The notes under the pieces are model-generated. The model worked only from the letters and a program-made list of their open reading frames with translations. It was not told the DNA's origin and searched no databases. Both the position numbers and the translations under genes were made by a program. This document shows, piece by piece, positions 44,917 through 54,836 of a stretch of 64,000 nucleotides of DNA (positions within the stretch are counted from its first letter, which is position 1; every line of letters starts with the position of its first letter). Source of the DNA: Acidobacteriota bacterium (lineage in GTDB: Bacteria; Acidobacteriota; Blastocatellia; Pyrinomonadales; Pyrinomonadaceae); contig QHXI01000056.1 in assembly GCA_003222895.1 (NCBI GenBank), positions 62,001-126,000 on the forward strand. The letters are read 5' to 3'.

Positions 44917-45873
44917 TTACATCTTGCCCGACTTCATATTCGCCACGCGTTTTTCGAAGGCGGCGGTATCCGCCTTGTCAGCCTTGCCTTTCGCGATCGC
45001 GGCATCGGCAGCCGTCAACGCTTCGTCTTTCTTTCCGGCAGCCCAAAGGATGTTGGCCTTGGTAGAAAGGTTGCGAAATGTCTCTTTCACTTTGATCGAC
45101 TGATCGACAAACTTCAGAGCTTCCGGATAGTTCTTGTCGCCAAGATAGGTTTGCGCAACCTGCAGCGGAAGCACTTCGTTGCTCGGATTCGCGGCGATCA
45201 TCGCATCGGCCTTCGCGCGCCAAAGCGCTTTTATTTCTTTCACGTCAACAGTGAATGGAACAGTCACTTTCTCCCAACGCAGGTTGACGGTCGCGGAATT
45301 ATCGGTGACCGGATCGAACGTGTACGCGAGCCATTCCTGATTGTCCGCCGTGGTCTGCGGCTTTGCCTTAATGCGCAACGCATCCTTCTTCGCGTCATAG
45401 CTAAACGCGCCCCATTGTCCCGGATCATTATTGAAGATGAAGGTCCATTCGTCTTTACCCGGAATTGTTTCCAGGCTGTAGGTCCCGGCCTTCAATGGCT
45501 GGCCATTAATCATGACATCGTCCGTGATCTGGAACATCGTCGCTTCATTCGCCCCGGCTCGCCACACGTGATTGTAGGGAACGATCGGTTCGCCGGGTTT
45601 GCGTTCGTTCTGATTGTCGAGTGTGGCTTCGCCTTTTGCGCGCGACTCCATCGTGGCCGGAGCGTCGGCGAAAATCGTTCGCCCTTTCACCGGCGGCCGG
45701 CTGTAAGTAATCGTGATGTCCGTAACTCCGATTGTCTGCATCACGCTGGCTTTTTGACTGGGACGAATCGGTTTGATCGCAAGCGGCGGTTGTTGCGCGA
45801 AAGCGTGTCCCGCACATCCAGCAGCTAACAGAATCACGAGTCTGAGTAGTGAAAGTCGTCTTATGCAAATCAT
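44917..45873 (-). CDS. DUF2911 protein, copy 1, exported
   Basis: Protein of 318 residues with a signal peptide (LLRLVILLAAGCAGHAFAQ), then the DUF2911 body: RPSQKASVMQTIGVTDITITYSRP, GRTIFADAP, NHVWRAGANEATMFQITDDV, LKAGTYSLETIPG. The C-terminal third has TPR-like helices (ALKFVDQSIKVKETF, AANPSNEVLPLQVAQ). A close paralogue is immediately upstream. Function unknown. It is the ATG at MICIRRLS that starts the signal. Confidence 0.85.
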   Translation of the reverse strand: MICIRRLSLLRLVILLAAGCAGHAFAQQPPLAIKPIRPSQKASVMQTIGVTDITITYSRPPVKGRTIFADAPATMESRAKGEATLDNQNERKPGEPIVPYNHVWRAGANEATMFQITDDVMINGQPLKAGTYSLETIPGKDEWTFIFNNDPGQWGAFSYDAKKDALRIKAKPQTTADNQEWLAYTFDPVTDNSATVNLRWEKVTVPFTVDVKEIKALWRAKADAMIAANPSNEVLPLQVAQTYLGDKNYPEALKFVDQSIKVKETFRNLSTKANILWAAGKKDEALTAADAAIAKGKADKADTAAFEKRVANMKSGKM

Positions 45874-45958
45874 GGTGGCACTCCTTGACTGTCTAGAGAT
45901 TTCGCCGCGCATTATGTATCGCGGCGGTAGCGAGCGGCAAGCAACGAAAGAGTATGCT

Positions 45959-46057
45959 CTTTGTGTCTCAGTGTCTCCTCTGTGCCTCTGTGGTGAAAAA
46001 TGTCTGGGAAAACTTCACCACAGAGACGCAGAGGATTCACAGAGACACTGAGAAAAG
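45959..46057. repeat. Inverted repeat element, CCACAGAG family
   Basis: CTTTGTGTCTCAGTGTCTC at the left and GAGACACTGAGAAAAG at the right, with CTCTGTGGTGAA and TTCACCACAGAG inner arms. It lies between the two DUF2911 genes. Confidence 0.85.
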
Positions 46058-46064
46058 CGACACC

Positions 46065-47048
46065 TTACATCTTCCCGGCTTTCAGATCCGCGAGAAACTT
46101 TTCGAAACGTGTGGTATCGGTTCCTTCGGCCTTTCCTCGAACGACGGCCTGTTCAGCGACGGCAATTGCTTCCGGCTTCTTGCCCATGTTGAAAAGCAGA
46201 TTCGCCTTGGTTCGCAGATTCTGAAATGTCTCTTTGATCTTGATCGACTTATCGACCCAGGCCATCGCATCCTCGAATTTGTCGTCGTTGAAGTAGGCGC
46301 TACCGACGGCGAGCGGTATCTGCCAGTCCGAAGGGTTGGCGGCGATCATCGCATCAATCTTCGAACGCACCAGCGCATCCTGGTTTGGCACTTCGACCGT
46401 GAAGGGCACCGCGATCTTCTCCCATCTCAGGATCACCTGAGCCGAGTTCGCCGTCAGCGCAGGAATCTCGTAAGACAGTTGTTCCTGCGAATCGCTCTTC
46501 CAAACCGGCTTCACTTTCATCCGTAACGCATCTTGCTTAGCGTCATAGCGAAAGCTGCCCCATTGATCGGCGGTCTTGTTGAAGATGATCGTGAATTCTT
46601 CCTTGCCGGGAATGATATGCAGGCTGTAAGCGCCGGCCGCAAGTTTCTGCCCGTTCACCACCACGTCATCCGAGACGGTGAACTTGGTCGCTTCGTTCGC
46701 GCCCGCCCGCCACACGTGACCGTTCGGCGCCATCGGAAAGTCCTTGCCGCCACCAGCCGCGCCATCGACGGTGCCTTCACCTTCAGCACCCGGAGCGACT
46801 GAGTTCGCTTTGATGAGCGCTGCTACTTTCTCGGAAGAGATGTCGCCCCAAAGAGTTCGCCCCCTCACCGCCGGGCGATGATAAGTGACTGAGATGTCAG
46901 TGATCCCGATCGTCTGCGATACCGTCGCCGACGGACTTGCTTGTGGCAGACGGACCTTCGGCGGCTGTTGCGCAAATGCGAGCGACGCCAGACCTGCGAG
47001 CATGAAAATGAAAACGAGCGAAACAGAAACGCGCTTGATTGAAATCAT
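46065..47048 (-). CDS. DUF2911 protein, copy 2, exported
   Basis: Protein of 327 residues, a paralogue of the previous gene with the same order: signal peptide (LVFIFMLAGLASLAFAQ), TIGITDISVTYHRPAVRGR, HVWRAGANEATKFTVSDDV, LAAGAYSLHIIPG and C-terminal TPR-like helices. It has an additional Gly/Ala-rich loop (GAEGEGTVDGAAGGGKD) before the HVWRAGANE motif. The two copies are separated only by a palindromic repeat, indicating tandem duplication with later divergence. The stop codon is seven bases from the repeat. Confidence 0.85.
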   Translation of the reverse strand: MISIKRVSVSLVFIFMLAGLASLAFAQQPPKVRLPQASPSATVSQTIGITDISVTYHRPAVRGRTLWGDISSEKVAALIKANSVAPGAEGEGTVDGAAGGGKDFPMAPNGHVWRAGANEATKFTVSDDVVVNGQKLAAGAYSLHIIPGKEEFTIIFNKTADQWGSFRYDAKQDALRMKVKPVWKSDSQEQLSYEIPALTANSAQVILRWEKIAVPFTVEVPNQDALVRSKIDAMIAANPSDWQIPLAVGSAYFNDDKFEDAMAWVDKSIKIKETFQNLRTKANLLFNMGKKPEAIAVAEQAVVRGKAEGTDTTRFEKFLADLKAGKM

Positions 47049-47242
47049 TTTTTGAATCTCCCCTGCTGCGAAATGTGTCGCGCATTATGAACGCGGCGCG
47101 AAAGGTAAACAATAGGTTGACGGTTCGAATTCGAATGAATTTACAACTTTTTACAAAGTGGAGCACCCGCATCGACCGGGGTCCCCGGCGCGGCAGCCGC
47201 GCTGGGGTGGGCTGACGGACGGTTCCCATGATCCGGCAGCGC

Positions 47243-48190
47243 TTATTCGATATGCTTCTGATATTTCTCGCCCGCCTCGATCGCAAACGGCAAACGATTC
47301 TGTTTCGGCGGCAAGGGACACGTCGCGAACTTCGTAAACGCGCAGGGCGGACTATAGGCTTTGTTGAAGTCGATAATCACGCGGCCGGAAGCGTCGGGCG
47401 GATCGACGTAGAGATAACGTCCGGCAGGATAAGTTTCTTTGCCGCTGGTCTTGTCGGCAATGATCATAAAAAACCGCGGCTCGTCCTTTTCGGTGATCGC
47501 GTCGAGCCGATATTCCTGACCGGCGGCCGTGAACTTGATCGCGCCCGGCGAACTCTCCGAGCTTTCCATATTCAGCACGTTCACAATCGGCATCTGCTTC
47601 GGTGGATTGTAAGGTTCGAATTGCGCTTCGATGCGCCATTTCAAATCCGCGGGATAAAATTCAGTGTCTTTGAAGTTGAGACGATCCGGATTCTGCGAAT
47701 CTTTCACGCGCACGCCAAGTTTATTTCCGCGCTTGATGATCTGAAAGCTGACCGAATCGAAATGCACAATCGTCGGCTTGTCATCATCATCGGTTTTCAA
47801 TTCAAGCGACTTGATCGGCTTGCCATCGACGGTAAAACCTGGCTGCGTTGCATCAATCTTTACAGCGCCTTTTGCCAACGAAAACGATCCGGCGTGCGCC
47901 GCGAGTTTTGAAATCACTATGTCGTTCGCGCGGTCGCTGCCAAATTTGTTCTCGCCTTCCTTCAGCCAAAACAATCCGACGAGAGTGAGCCATCCACTGT
48001 CACCCTTTAGATCAGCCCAGCGTTTCTGTTGCCATTGCGAAAGTTCCTGCGCGTAAGCATTCGGATCGATCTGTGATTTGGAAGGATTACGAGCGCACGC
48101 GCTGATGAACAACATCGAGACCAGAAACGAGAGCGTCGCGAGTTTGAAAGTGACCAGACTTGGACCACTCGCTCGAACGGTCATTTTCAT
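47243..48190 (-). CDS. DUF1684 lipoprotein
   Basis: Protein of 315 residues. A hydrophobic segment with a lipobox (FISAC, Cys near 32) is followed by the family body: LKGDSGWLTLVGLFWLKEGEN, GVRVKD, and the hallmark C-terminal SPPCAFTKFATCPLPPKQNRL with paired cysteines. Family function unknown. Downstream, 47155-47230 holds a GC-rich hairpin. Confidence 0.85.
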   Translation of the reverse strand: MKMTVRASGPSLVTFKLATLSFLVSMLFISACARNPSKSQIDPNAYAQELSQWQQKRWADLKGDSGWLTLVGLFWLKEGENKFGSDRANDIVISKLAAHAGSFSLAKGAVKIDATQPGFTVDGKPIKSLELKTDDDDKPTIVHFDSVSFQIIKRGNKLGVRVKDSQNPDRLNFKDTEFYPADLKWRIEAQFEPYNPPKQMPIVNVLNMESSESSPGAIKFTAAGQEYRLDAITEKDEPRFFMIIADKTSGKETYPAGRYLYVDPPDASGRVIIDFNKAYSPPCAFTKFATCPLPPKQNRLPFAIEAGEKYQKHIE

Positions 48191-48278
48191 TCTGTATTTA
48201 TTTTTCCCGCCGATAACCGAGAATTGATAATATCACTTTGAGAGCAGTTGGTTAGTCCGTTATTCGGCGACATTGGGA

Positions 48279-48771
<493 letters not shown>

Positions 48772-48806
48772 GGGAATCAGTCTATCACGCGAAACCGTGG
48801 TCGTAA

Positions 48807-51524
48807 TCAACTTAGCATCTTTTCAATCACGCCATAACTCGCTTCCAACGCTTCGCTGAGTTTCTCAGGTTGGCTGCCGCCACCTTCAGCCATGTCCGCT
48901 TTACCGCCGCCGCGCCCACCGATGATCGGAGCGAGTTCTTTGATGACTTGTCCGGCCGGAACTTTCTTCGTGAGGTCGTCCGAGGTGCGCACGATCAACG
49001 AAGCCTTGCCGTCATTGGCGCGTCCAATCACGACCACGCCTGACTTGATTCGATCGAGCAGCGTGTCGGAAAGTTGGCGCATGCCCGCGGCGTCAAGACC
49101 GCTGGCTTCTTTCGCCAGGACCTTTACGCCATTGATCTCGCGAGCTTCGTCGCCGTTCGATGCCGAAGTTCCAATCGCACCGCTGGCGATTTTCAATTTC
49201 AGTTCTTCGGCTTCGCGTCTTGCTTTCTTTAGTTCGTCCTGCAATTTTCCTATGACTGCCGGAAGCTCCGCGCGCGACGTTCGCAGATTCGCGGCCGTCT
49301 CTTCGATTAACTTTTCGTCTTCGCGAAATCTTTCGTACGCGTCAAAGCCGGTGACCGCGCGAATGCGCCGCACGCCGGAAGCGATCGATTCATCGCTGGT
49401 GATTTTGAAAACGCCGATGTCCCCGGTCGCGCGCACGTGCGTGCCGCCGCACAGCTCTTTCGAAAAGCCGGGCACCGTCAGCACGCGCATCATCCCCGAA
49501 TATTTTTCACCAAACAGGGCCATCGCACCGGACTTGATCGCCTCTTCGACGGGCATGACGTCGGTATCGACTTTCACGTTGCGCAGGACTTGCTCGTTAA
49601 CCAAACGCTCGACTTCCTTGATCTCGTCTTCCGTCATCGGCTGAAAATGATTGAAGTCAAACCGCAGATAATTCGGCGCGACGACAGAACCGGCCTGCTT
49701 CACATGTCCACCGAGGACTTCGCGCAGCGCAGCATGCATCAGATGCGTGGCCGTGTGATTGCGCCGCGTCGCGTCGCGCTTTTCAACATCGACTTCGGCG
49801 GTGACCGTATCGCCGACTTTCAAAATTCCCTTTTCGACTTTGACCTTGTGAACGATCAGGCCTTGAACGGGTGAATAGGTATCGACAACCTGCGCAACGA
49901 GGGCCGTACCACCCGCGTGAGCGGGTGGGTTAATGAGGCTACCAACATCGCCGACCTGGCCGCCTGACTCAGCATAAAAAGGCGTCTGATCGAGAACGAC
50001 TTCACCTTCAACACCTTGGTTCAGCGCCTGAACCTCTGCATCGCCGCGAATTAGAGATAGAACTTTTCCGTCATCGACTCGCGTCGTTTCATAACCGCGA
50101 AATAGGGACTGAATTCGGTTCGCGACCTCTGCGTAAACTGGCTTTGTGTTAGCCTTGGCCTCGCCTCTCACCGACGTGCCGGTCTGCTGAAGCTGTCGAA
50201 TCGCATCACCAAATAACTCGTCAAAAGTTTCTTCGTCTTGAGCCCAGACTTCGCCGCGTTCCGCCAAGCTGATTCTGATTAAGTCACGAGGCACGCCGAA
50301 AGTGTCGTAAATAAAGGCGGTTTCCAAAGCGGGAATCATCCCGTCACTTGGTGCTTTAGCGAACAACTCATCCAACTTCTGCAACCCAACCGTCAACGTC
50401 GATCCAAATCGCTCCTCTTCCAACTTAACCATCTTCTCGATGAAATCGCGGTGAGCTTCCAGCTCCGGATAAGGCTCGCCCATCTGATCGACTACGACGT
50501 TCGTGACTTTATGGAAGAACAAGCCTTCGAAACCCAGCGCGTGCCGTCCCTGATAAATCGCCCGTCGCATGATTTTGCGCAGCACGTAATTCCGTCCTTC
50601 GTTTGCCGGCAGAATTCCATCAGCGATCGAAAACGCAGTCGCGCGCGCATGATCGGCGATCACCCGCATCGCGAAACCTTCCTGCGTTTCAGCTTCGTAT
50701 TTGCGGCTTGAAAGTTTGGCGACGAATTCGACGATGTTCTTCAGGAGATCCGTTTCGTAATTCGACTTCACGCCTTGCATGATCACAGCGGTGCGTTCCA
50801 GCCCCAATCCTGTATCGACCGAGGGCTTGGGCAAAGGTTCAAGATCATATTTGCCCGGCTCAACTTCGACTCGGTTGTACTGCATGAAGACCAGGTTCCA
50901 AATCTCCATCGTCGTGTCGCCCGGGCCGTTCACCAAATCAATGCGATTCTTTGTTGGGTCATCCGGATCATCGCCGAGGTAATAATGAATCTCGCTGCAT
51001 GGCCCGCACGGCCCGGTCTCGCCCATCTGCCAGAAATTATCCCTCCGGCCAAAGCGAAGAATCTTTTCAAGAGGCGCGCCGACTTGTTCCCAGAACTTTT
51101 CCGCATCTTCGTCCGGTCCAACCGCATCATCTCCGCCGAATACTGTGAACCAGAGACGCCGCGAATCCATCTTCAGTTCATTCACCAGAAAGTCCCACGC
51201 AAACTTGATCGCATCTTCTTTGAAGTAATCGCCGAAAGAAAAATTCCCGAGCATCTCGAAGAAAGTCTGGTGACGCGCGGTCTTGCCGACTTCATCCAAG
51301 TCGTTGTGCTTGCCACCGGCGCGCAGACATTTCTGCGATGAGCATGCCCGCACGTAATCGCGCTTCTCAATTCCGAGAAAGACATCCTTGAATTGGTTCA
51401 TGCCCGCGTTGGTAAACAACAACGTCGGATCGTTGGCGGGCAGAAGCGGACTCGAGCGCACACGCGTATGGCCTTGCCGCTCAAAGTACTGCAGGAATTT
51501 TTCGCGAATTTCGTTACCAGTCAT
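48807..51524 (-). CDS. alaS: Alanyl-tRNA synthetase
   Basis: Class II aminoacyl-tRNA synthetase of 905 residues charging tRNA-Ala, cytosolic. The N-terminal catalytic domain (FTNAGMNQFKDVFLG, then DDAVGPDEDAEKFWEQ) is followed by the editing domain (NHTATHLMHA and CGGTHVRATGDI) and the C-Ala oligomerisation region. A 12-residue stretch NPPAHAGGTALV in the linker before the editing domain is encoded by a palindrome and is absent from usual AlaS. Its start ATG lies in a TTATGAC tandem. Confidence 0.96.
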   Translation of the reverse strand: MTGNEIREKFLQYFERQGHTRVRSSPLLPANDPTLLFTNAGMNQFKDVFLGIEKRDYVRACSSQKCLRAGGKHNDLDEVGKTARHQTFFEMLGNFSFGDYFKEDAIKFAWDFLVNELKMDSRRLWFTVFGGDDAVGPDEDAEKFWEQVGAPLEKILRFGRRDNFWQMGETGPCGPCSEIHYYLGDDPDDPTKNRIDLVNGPGDTTMEIWNLVFMQYNRVEVEPGKYDLEPLPKPSVDTGLGLERTAVIMQGVKSNYETDLLKNIVEFVAKLSSRKYEAETQEGFAMRVIADHARATAFSIADGILPANEGRNYVLRKIMRRAIYQGRHALGFEGLFFHKVTNVVVDQMGEPYPELEAHRDFIEKMVKLEEERFGSTLTVGLQKLDELFAKAPSDGMIPALETAFIYDTFGVPRDLIRISLAERGEVWAQDEETFDELFGDAIRQLQQTGTSVRGEAKANTKPVYAEVANRIQSLFRGYETTRVDDGKVLSLIRGDAEVQALNQGVEGEVVLDQTPFYAESGGQVGDVGSLINPPAHAGGTALVAQVVDTYSPVQGLIVHKVKVEKGILKVGDTVTAEVDVEKRDATRRNHTATHLMHAALREVLGGHVKQAGSVVAPNYLRFDFNHFQPMTEDEIKEVERLVNEQVLRNVKVDTDVMPVEEAIKSGAMALFGEKYSGMMRVLTVPGFSKELCGGTHVRATGDIGVFKITSDESIASGVRRIRAVTGFDAYERFREDEKLIEETAANLRTSRAELPAVIGKLQDELKKARREAEELKLKIASGAIGTSASNGDEAREINGVKVLAKEASGLDAAGMRQLSDTLLDRIKSGVVVIGRANDGKASLIVRTSDDLTKKVPAGQVIKELAPIIGGRGGGKADMAEGGGSQPEKLSEALEASYGVIEKMLS
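49909..49928. repeat. Palindrome inside alaS
   Basis: CCACCCGC gtga GCGGGTGG, eight-base perfect arms with a four-base loop, read in frame as PPAHAGG on the minus strand. Confidence 0.8.
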
Positions 51525-51698
51525 AAGTCATAAGTCAGTGATCAGTAGTCAGTTGTTTTCCGTGTTTTTGACGGAGAGTTTTGACGACTGAGGTGCTGAC
51601 TATTTTGAGTTTAGCATGCGCCATGTAACGCGGCGAACCCGATCTGTTTATCTATCTCCTAATGTGATATACACGGTCCGTTATAGGAGCGATCCGCC

Positions 51699-52709
51699 AT
51701 GGCATTTCTCATTTTCGCCCTAACACTTTTTGCTTCACTTCAGGCCGGTCCCTCTTACAGTATTACCGGAGAAGTTCGCGACAGCGAAGGCAAGCTCGCT
51801 TGTGGAGTGGGGGTGGGCGCGCAGCAAATCGATGCAACACCAACCACGCCCAGACCGACCAGCCGCGGGACGGTTTCGGATGCGAGCGGCAGGTTTGTGA
51901 TCAAGTTGGACCGAGCCGGCAAGTATCGTTTGATATATAACGACGAGCAACACGGATACGTCCCGCAATACCTGCCGTTCTTTCGCGATCCAAACAATCC
52001 GCCGCCGCAAGTTGTTCTGACCAGCGAAGCGCCAACCGCACAAGTAAGTATTTCAATGTCGAAAAACGGTGTGCTGAGCGGTCAGGCAATCGACACTCAA
52101 ACACAACTGCCGATTGACCACGTGACACTTTTCATGTGTCACGCCGACAACCGATCTGCCTGTTGGAACATCAGCAGCAAATCGGCTGACGGCAATTTTT
52201 CTCTTCCTGCGCCATTCGTTCCTTTCACACTTCGAATCGTCTCGACTGAATACGAGGATTGGTCCGGTCCCCAGATGTCAGTCCTCGCGGGGACCAACAC
52301 GCCTCTGAGATTATTGATGAAGCGAAAGGCCGAAGCGGTCAACCGGGCAATAAGCGAGGCCGAGAAACGTGCGGGAATAAATCTTCCCGCGCCAAAGCAG
52401 ATGTCTCCGGACGATAATCAGATCTTTGACATCTATCCGCGAGTCACCAAACTTGAATGGGAAGCAATAGATGGCGCGGTTTCATACTCGGTAGAGGTGG
52501 ACTTTTGTGAATTCAGGCGAAACACTCATAAGTGCATTAATCCCCAGCCGTTGATCACGGTCATCCCTCCGACCTCAAACCTCACGAAGACGAGCTACGA
52601 ATTCAGGTTTATCGGAGCACAACCAGGCCGATGGCGAGTATGGGGCGTCGACAAAGAAGGTCGCGAGGGTTTTAAGAGCGGCTGGAGAACTTTCGTGTAT
52701 CTTCGTTAA
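51699..52709 (+). CDS. Secreted carboxypeptidase-regulatory-like protein
   Basis: Protein of 336 residues with a short signal segment (IFALTLFASLQAG) and repeated beta-sandwich units: SITGEVRDSEGKLACGVGV, GRFVIKLDRAGKYRLIY and NGVLSGQAIDTQTQLPIDHV. The C-terminal half (YPRVTKLEWEAIDGAVSYSV) resembles a fibronectin-type fold. ATAGGAGCG before the ATG is a fair ribosome site. Divergent from alaS. Function unknown. Confidence 0.7.
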   Translation: MAFLIFALTLFASLQAGPSYSITGEVRDSEGKLACGVGVGAQQIDATPTTPRPTSRGTVSDASGRFVIKLDRAGKYRLIYNDEQHGYVPQYLPFFRDPNNPPPQVVLTSEAPTAQVSISMSKNGVLSGQAIDTQTQLPIDHVTLFMCHADNRSACWNISSKSADGNFSLPAPFVPFTLRIVSTEYEDWSGPQMSVLAGTNTPLRLLMKRKAEAVNRAISEAEKRAGINLPAPKQMSPDDNQIFDIYPRVTKLEWEAIDGAVSYSVEVDFCEFRRNTHKCINPQPLITVIPPTSNLTKTSYEFRFIGAQPGRWRVWGVDKEGREGFKSGWRTFVYLR

Positions 52710-52791
52710 CGGCATTTTGCCGCCGGCCCTGGTTGAAGCCGCCGCTCCGCGGCTGGTTGAGTCTCAGGCGATCTTGAGTTATTGATAACTC

Positions 52792-53883
52792 GTGAGCCAA
52801 CTCCGACTCTGTCGTGTTGTTATCCTCGTAGTCTTTTGCGCGCTGCTCATCAGCGCGTGCAGTCAAACTCCTGAAAGACCGGCGCTGAAGTTTTCCGGCC
52901 GGCTGTTGCTGTTGTCGGGAACGGGCGCGAACGGCGCGGATCTAATGGAACTGACTGCGGCGCCCGGTGGCAACACGTATAACCTGTCGCCAATTATGAG
53001 CGGCGTGTTTGAAGCCGCGCCGAACCCCGATCAAACGCAACTCTTGTACGCGACAAAAGATCAGATCGGTTTGCGCGACGTGCATTCAGGCGCGGTCAAG
53101 TCGTTAATTAAGGGACCAGGCTTCTGTCTCGCCTGGTCGCCGGACGGCAAGCGATTTAGTTACCAGGAAAGCGGAGGCGCTCAGAGCAAGTCGACGAAGT
53201 TTTACGTTTCCGATCTTGAAGGAAAGAACAAGTTGATTTGGGAAGATTCCTCCGGCGCTGAAAGCGCGGACAATCGTTACTGTGCCCATTGGATCGCACC
53301 CGATCGGATTGTATTCGATCGATTCGTCGGCATGGTTCCAAAGGCCAGCAGCGAAAAGCTCAAACCGAATACGACCACCGTCGCGACTGTTGGTGACTCA
53401 GTAAAATTCATCGACGGCGAGCGCAAATGGTCCATCCAGGGCATCTGCGCGGCAGGCAGCGCCATTCTTACTCCCGCGGATCAGTCGTCGCCAACCTTGA
53501 TCGCCAAGAGCGTAGAGCATTTCGAAAAGTTGAATCCGACTTCTGGCCCGTCCGAAGGTCGCTTCATCGGCTTTGCGGCAAAGAGTTGCGTGCCTTTCTT
53601 CATTCAGCAATCGACCAGCACCACGACAGATCTGTTTTCGCTCAATCCGGCCAACTGGCAACAACTGCGATCGGCATCTATCACTCGAACTTTTACACCG
53701 GCGGCGAAGATGCTGATCAAATCATCGGCAAGATTGATGGTGGCTGGAGACGCTCCAGACAAGTTGTTGTTGATTGACACCGACAGCGGAGACGTCACGC
53801 CATTCTTTCCGGAGTCTGCTACGGCGGCGCGTAATGCGGGACCGGTGCAGTCTCCAGTGCCTGTGGTGTGGATCGAAAACTAG
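52792..53883 (+). CDS. Lipoprotein with PD40/WD40-like beta-propeller
   Basis: Protein of 363 residues; GTG start directly before the signal segment, lipobox LISAC (Cys near 23). Repeated strands such as LLLLSGTGANGADLMELT, TQLLYATKDQIGLRDV and LAWSPDGKRFSYQE suggest a PD40-type propeller. Anchored in the envelope; ligand unknown. Its stop is followed at once by an inverted repeat. Confidence 0.72.
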   Translation: MSQLRLCRVVILVVFCALLISACSQTPERPALKFSGRLLLLSGTGANGADLMELTAAPGGNTYNLSPIMSGVFEAAPNPDQTQLLYATKDQIGLRDVHSGAVKSLIKGPGFCLAWSPDGKRFSYQESGGAQSKSTKFYVSDLEGKNKLIWEDSSGAESADNRYCAHWIAPDRIVFDRFVGMVPKASSEKLKPNTTTVATVGDSVKFIDGERKWSIQGICAAGSAILTPADQSSPTLIAKSVEHFEKLNPTSGPSEGRFIGFAAKSCVPFFIQQSTSTTTDLFSLNPANWQQLRSASITRTFTPAAKMLIKSSARLMVAGDAPDKLLLIDTDSGDVTPFFPESATAARNAGPVQSPVPVVWIEN

Positions 53884-53885
53884 TT

Positions 53886-53978
53886 GGCCACAGATGAACA
53901 CCGATTCACACAGATAAATTGAACGCTTGACGAAGAGGCTGTTTGTAAATCTGTGTCATCCGTGTTCATCTGTGGCTG
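53886..53978. repeat. Inverted repeat element, CCACAGAT family, copy 2
   Basis: GGCCACAGATGAACACCGA at the left and CGTGTTCATCTGTGGC at the right, the same family as 16712-16820. It overlaps the 3' end of recX. Confidence 0.85.
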
Positions 53979-54534
53979 ATTCATCGTGTTTCGAAAGCGC
54001 CCGAACCTTTTCGCTCACCAACTCAAACTCAAATCCCTGTCGCAGCAAATGATCGAAAAGTTTTTTCGCGTCTTCCCTGGTCTTGGGTTTGCCGCGAAGC
54101 CGGATGCGTTTGGCGATCGCGCGATCAATCAAGTCTGATTCAGGAGTCGATTCGAATATTTGGTCGAGCGCAGCTGCGGCAGTTTGTTTGTCGACTTTCT
54201 TCAACCACAAATCGCGCTGCAAACGCCGCCGACCGATGGGCCGCTCGCGCAAACGCAGTGACGCGTAACTCTGTGCGAACTTGGCGTCATCGAGATAACC
54301 ATACTCGCGCAGGCGCGCGATAACTTCTTCGACGTTGGCCTTCGTCGCCCCGCGTCCTTCCAGCAGACGCTCGCGCAATTCTTCGACCGAACGTTGCTTT
54401 GCCGCCAACAGTTTCGCGGCGCGCTGGAAGACACGCTCGCGGGCCCCGGCCGGATCGAGCGGTTCGTTCTCTTCGCGACCTCGCTTTAGTTTTCCTCTTT
54501 GACCTCTGCGGTAAATGATCGAGTATTTAACCAC
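53956..54534 (-). CDS. recX: RecX regulatory protein
   Basis: Predicted cytosolic inhibitor of RecA filaments, 192 residues. AGARERVFQRAAKLLAAKQR, then EVIARLREYGYLDDAKFAQ and IGRRRLQRDLWLKKVD, and KKLFDHLLRQGFEFELVSEKV give the three-helix repeats of RecX. The N-terminal 20 or so residues (starting at a GTG within a CCTCTG-type repeat) and the last residues (ATDEHG) are translated from repeats, so the original ends may differ. No recA is nearby. Confidence 0.85.
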   Translation of the reverse strand: MVKYSIIYRRGQRGKLKRGREENEPLDPAGARERVFQRAAKLLAAKQRSVEELRERLLEGRGATKANVEEVIARLREYGYLDDAKFAQSYASLRLRERPIGRRRLQRDLWLKKVDKQTAAAALDQIFESTPESDLIDRAIAKRIRLRGKPKTREDAKKLFDHLLRQGFEFELVSEKVRALSKHDESATDEHG

Positions 54535-54619
54535 AGAGGACCCCGGACGAAGACATTATCAATCGCCAATCGGCAATCGTTGACTTAACAATCAATCGCA
54601 AATTCTGAAATTTGGGGAG

Positions 54620-54836
54620 TTATCCGAGATCGCGTTTGATTTTTTCCGAACTCGCGATCGGCACAGCCGGATCGCCGGTGTGTCGCGGCCCGAGACGCGT
54701 TGGGATTTCATGCCCGGTGACTTCGCGCGCGGTATCGACCACCTGCTTCACGGTACGCGTCGTGCCCCTCGTTCTGTAATTCCTCAGTGATGATGCTGCC
54801 GATGTAACCTGCGCCGACGGTAACGAGAACCTTCAT
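54620..54836 (-). pseudogene. galE: UDP-glucose 4-epimerase (galE) relic, internal deletion
   Basis: The relic starts with [20 protein letters not shown], the first beta-strand and glycine loop of GalE, up to about 27 codons. After a frame break it continues in another frame with [20 protein letters not shown] and [20 protein letters not shown], the C-terminal part of GalE. About 240 codons between the two are missing. It starts directly after the stop of the transporter gene. It is not functional as a GalE. Confidence 0.85.
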
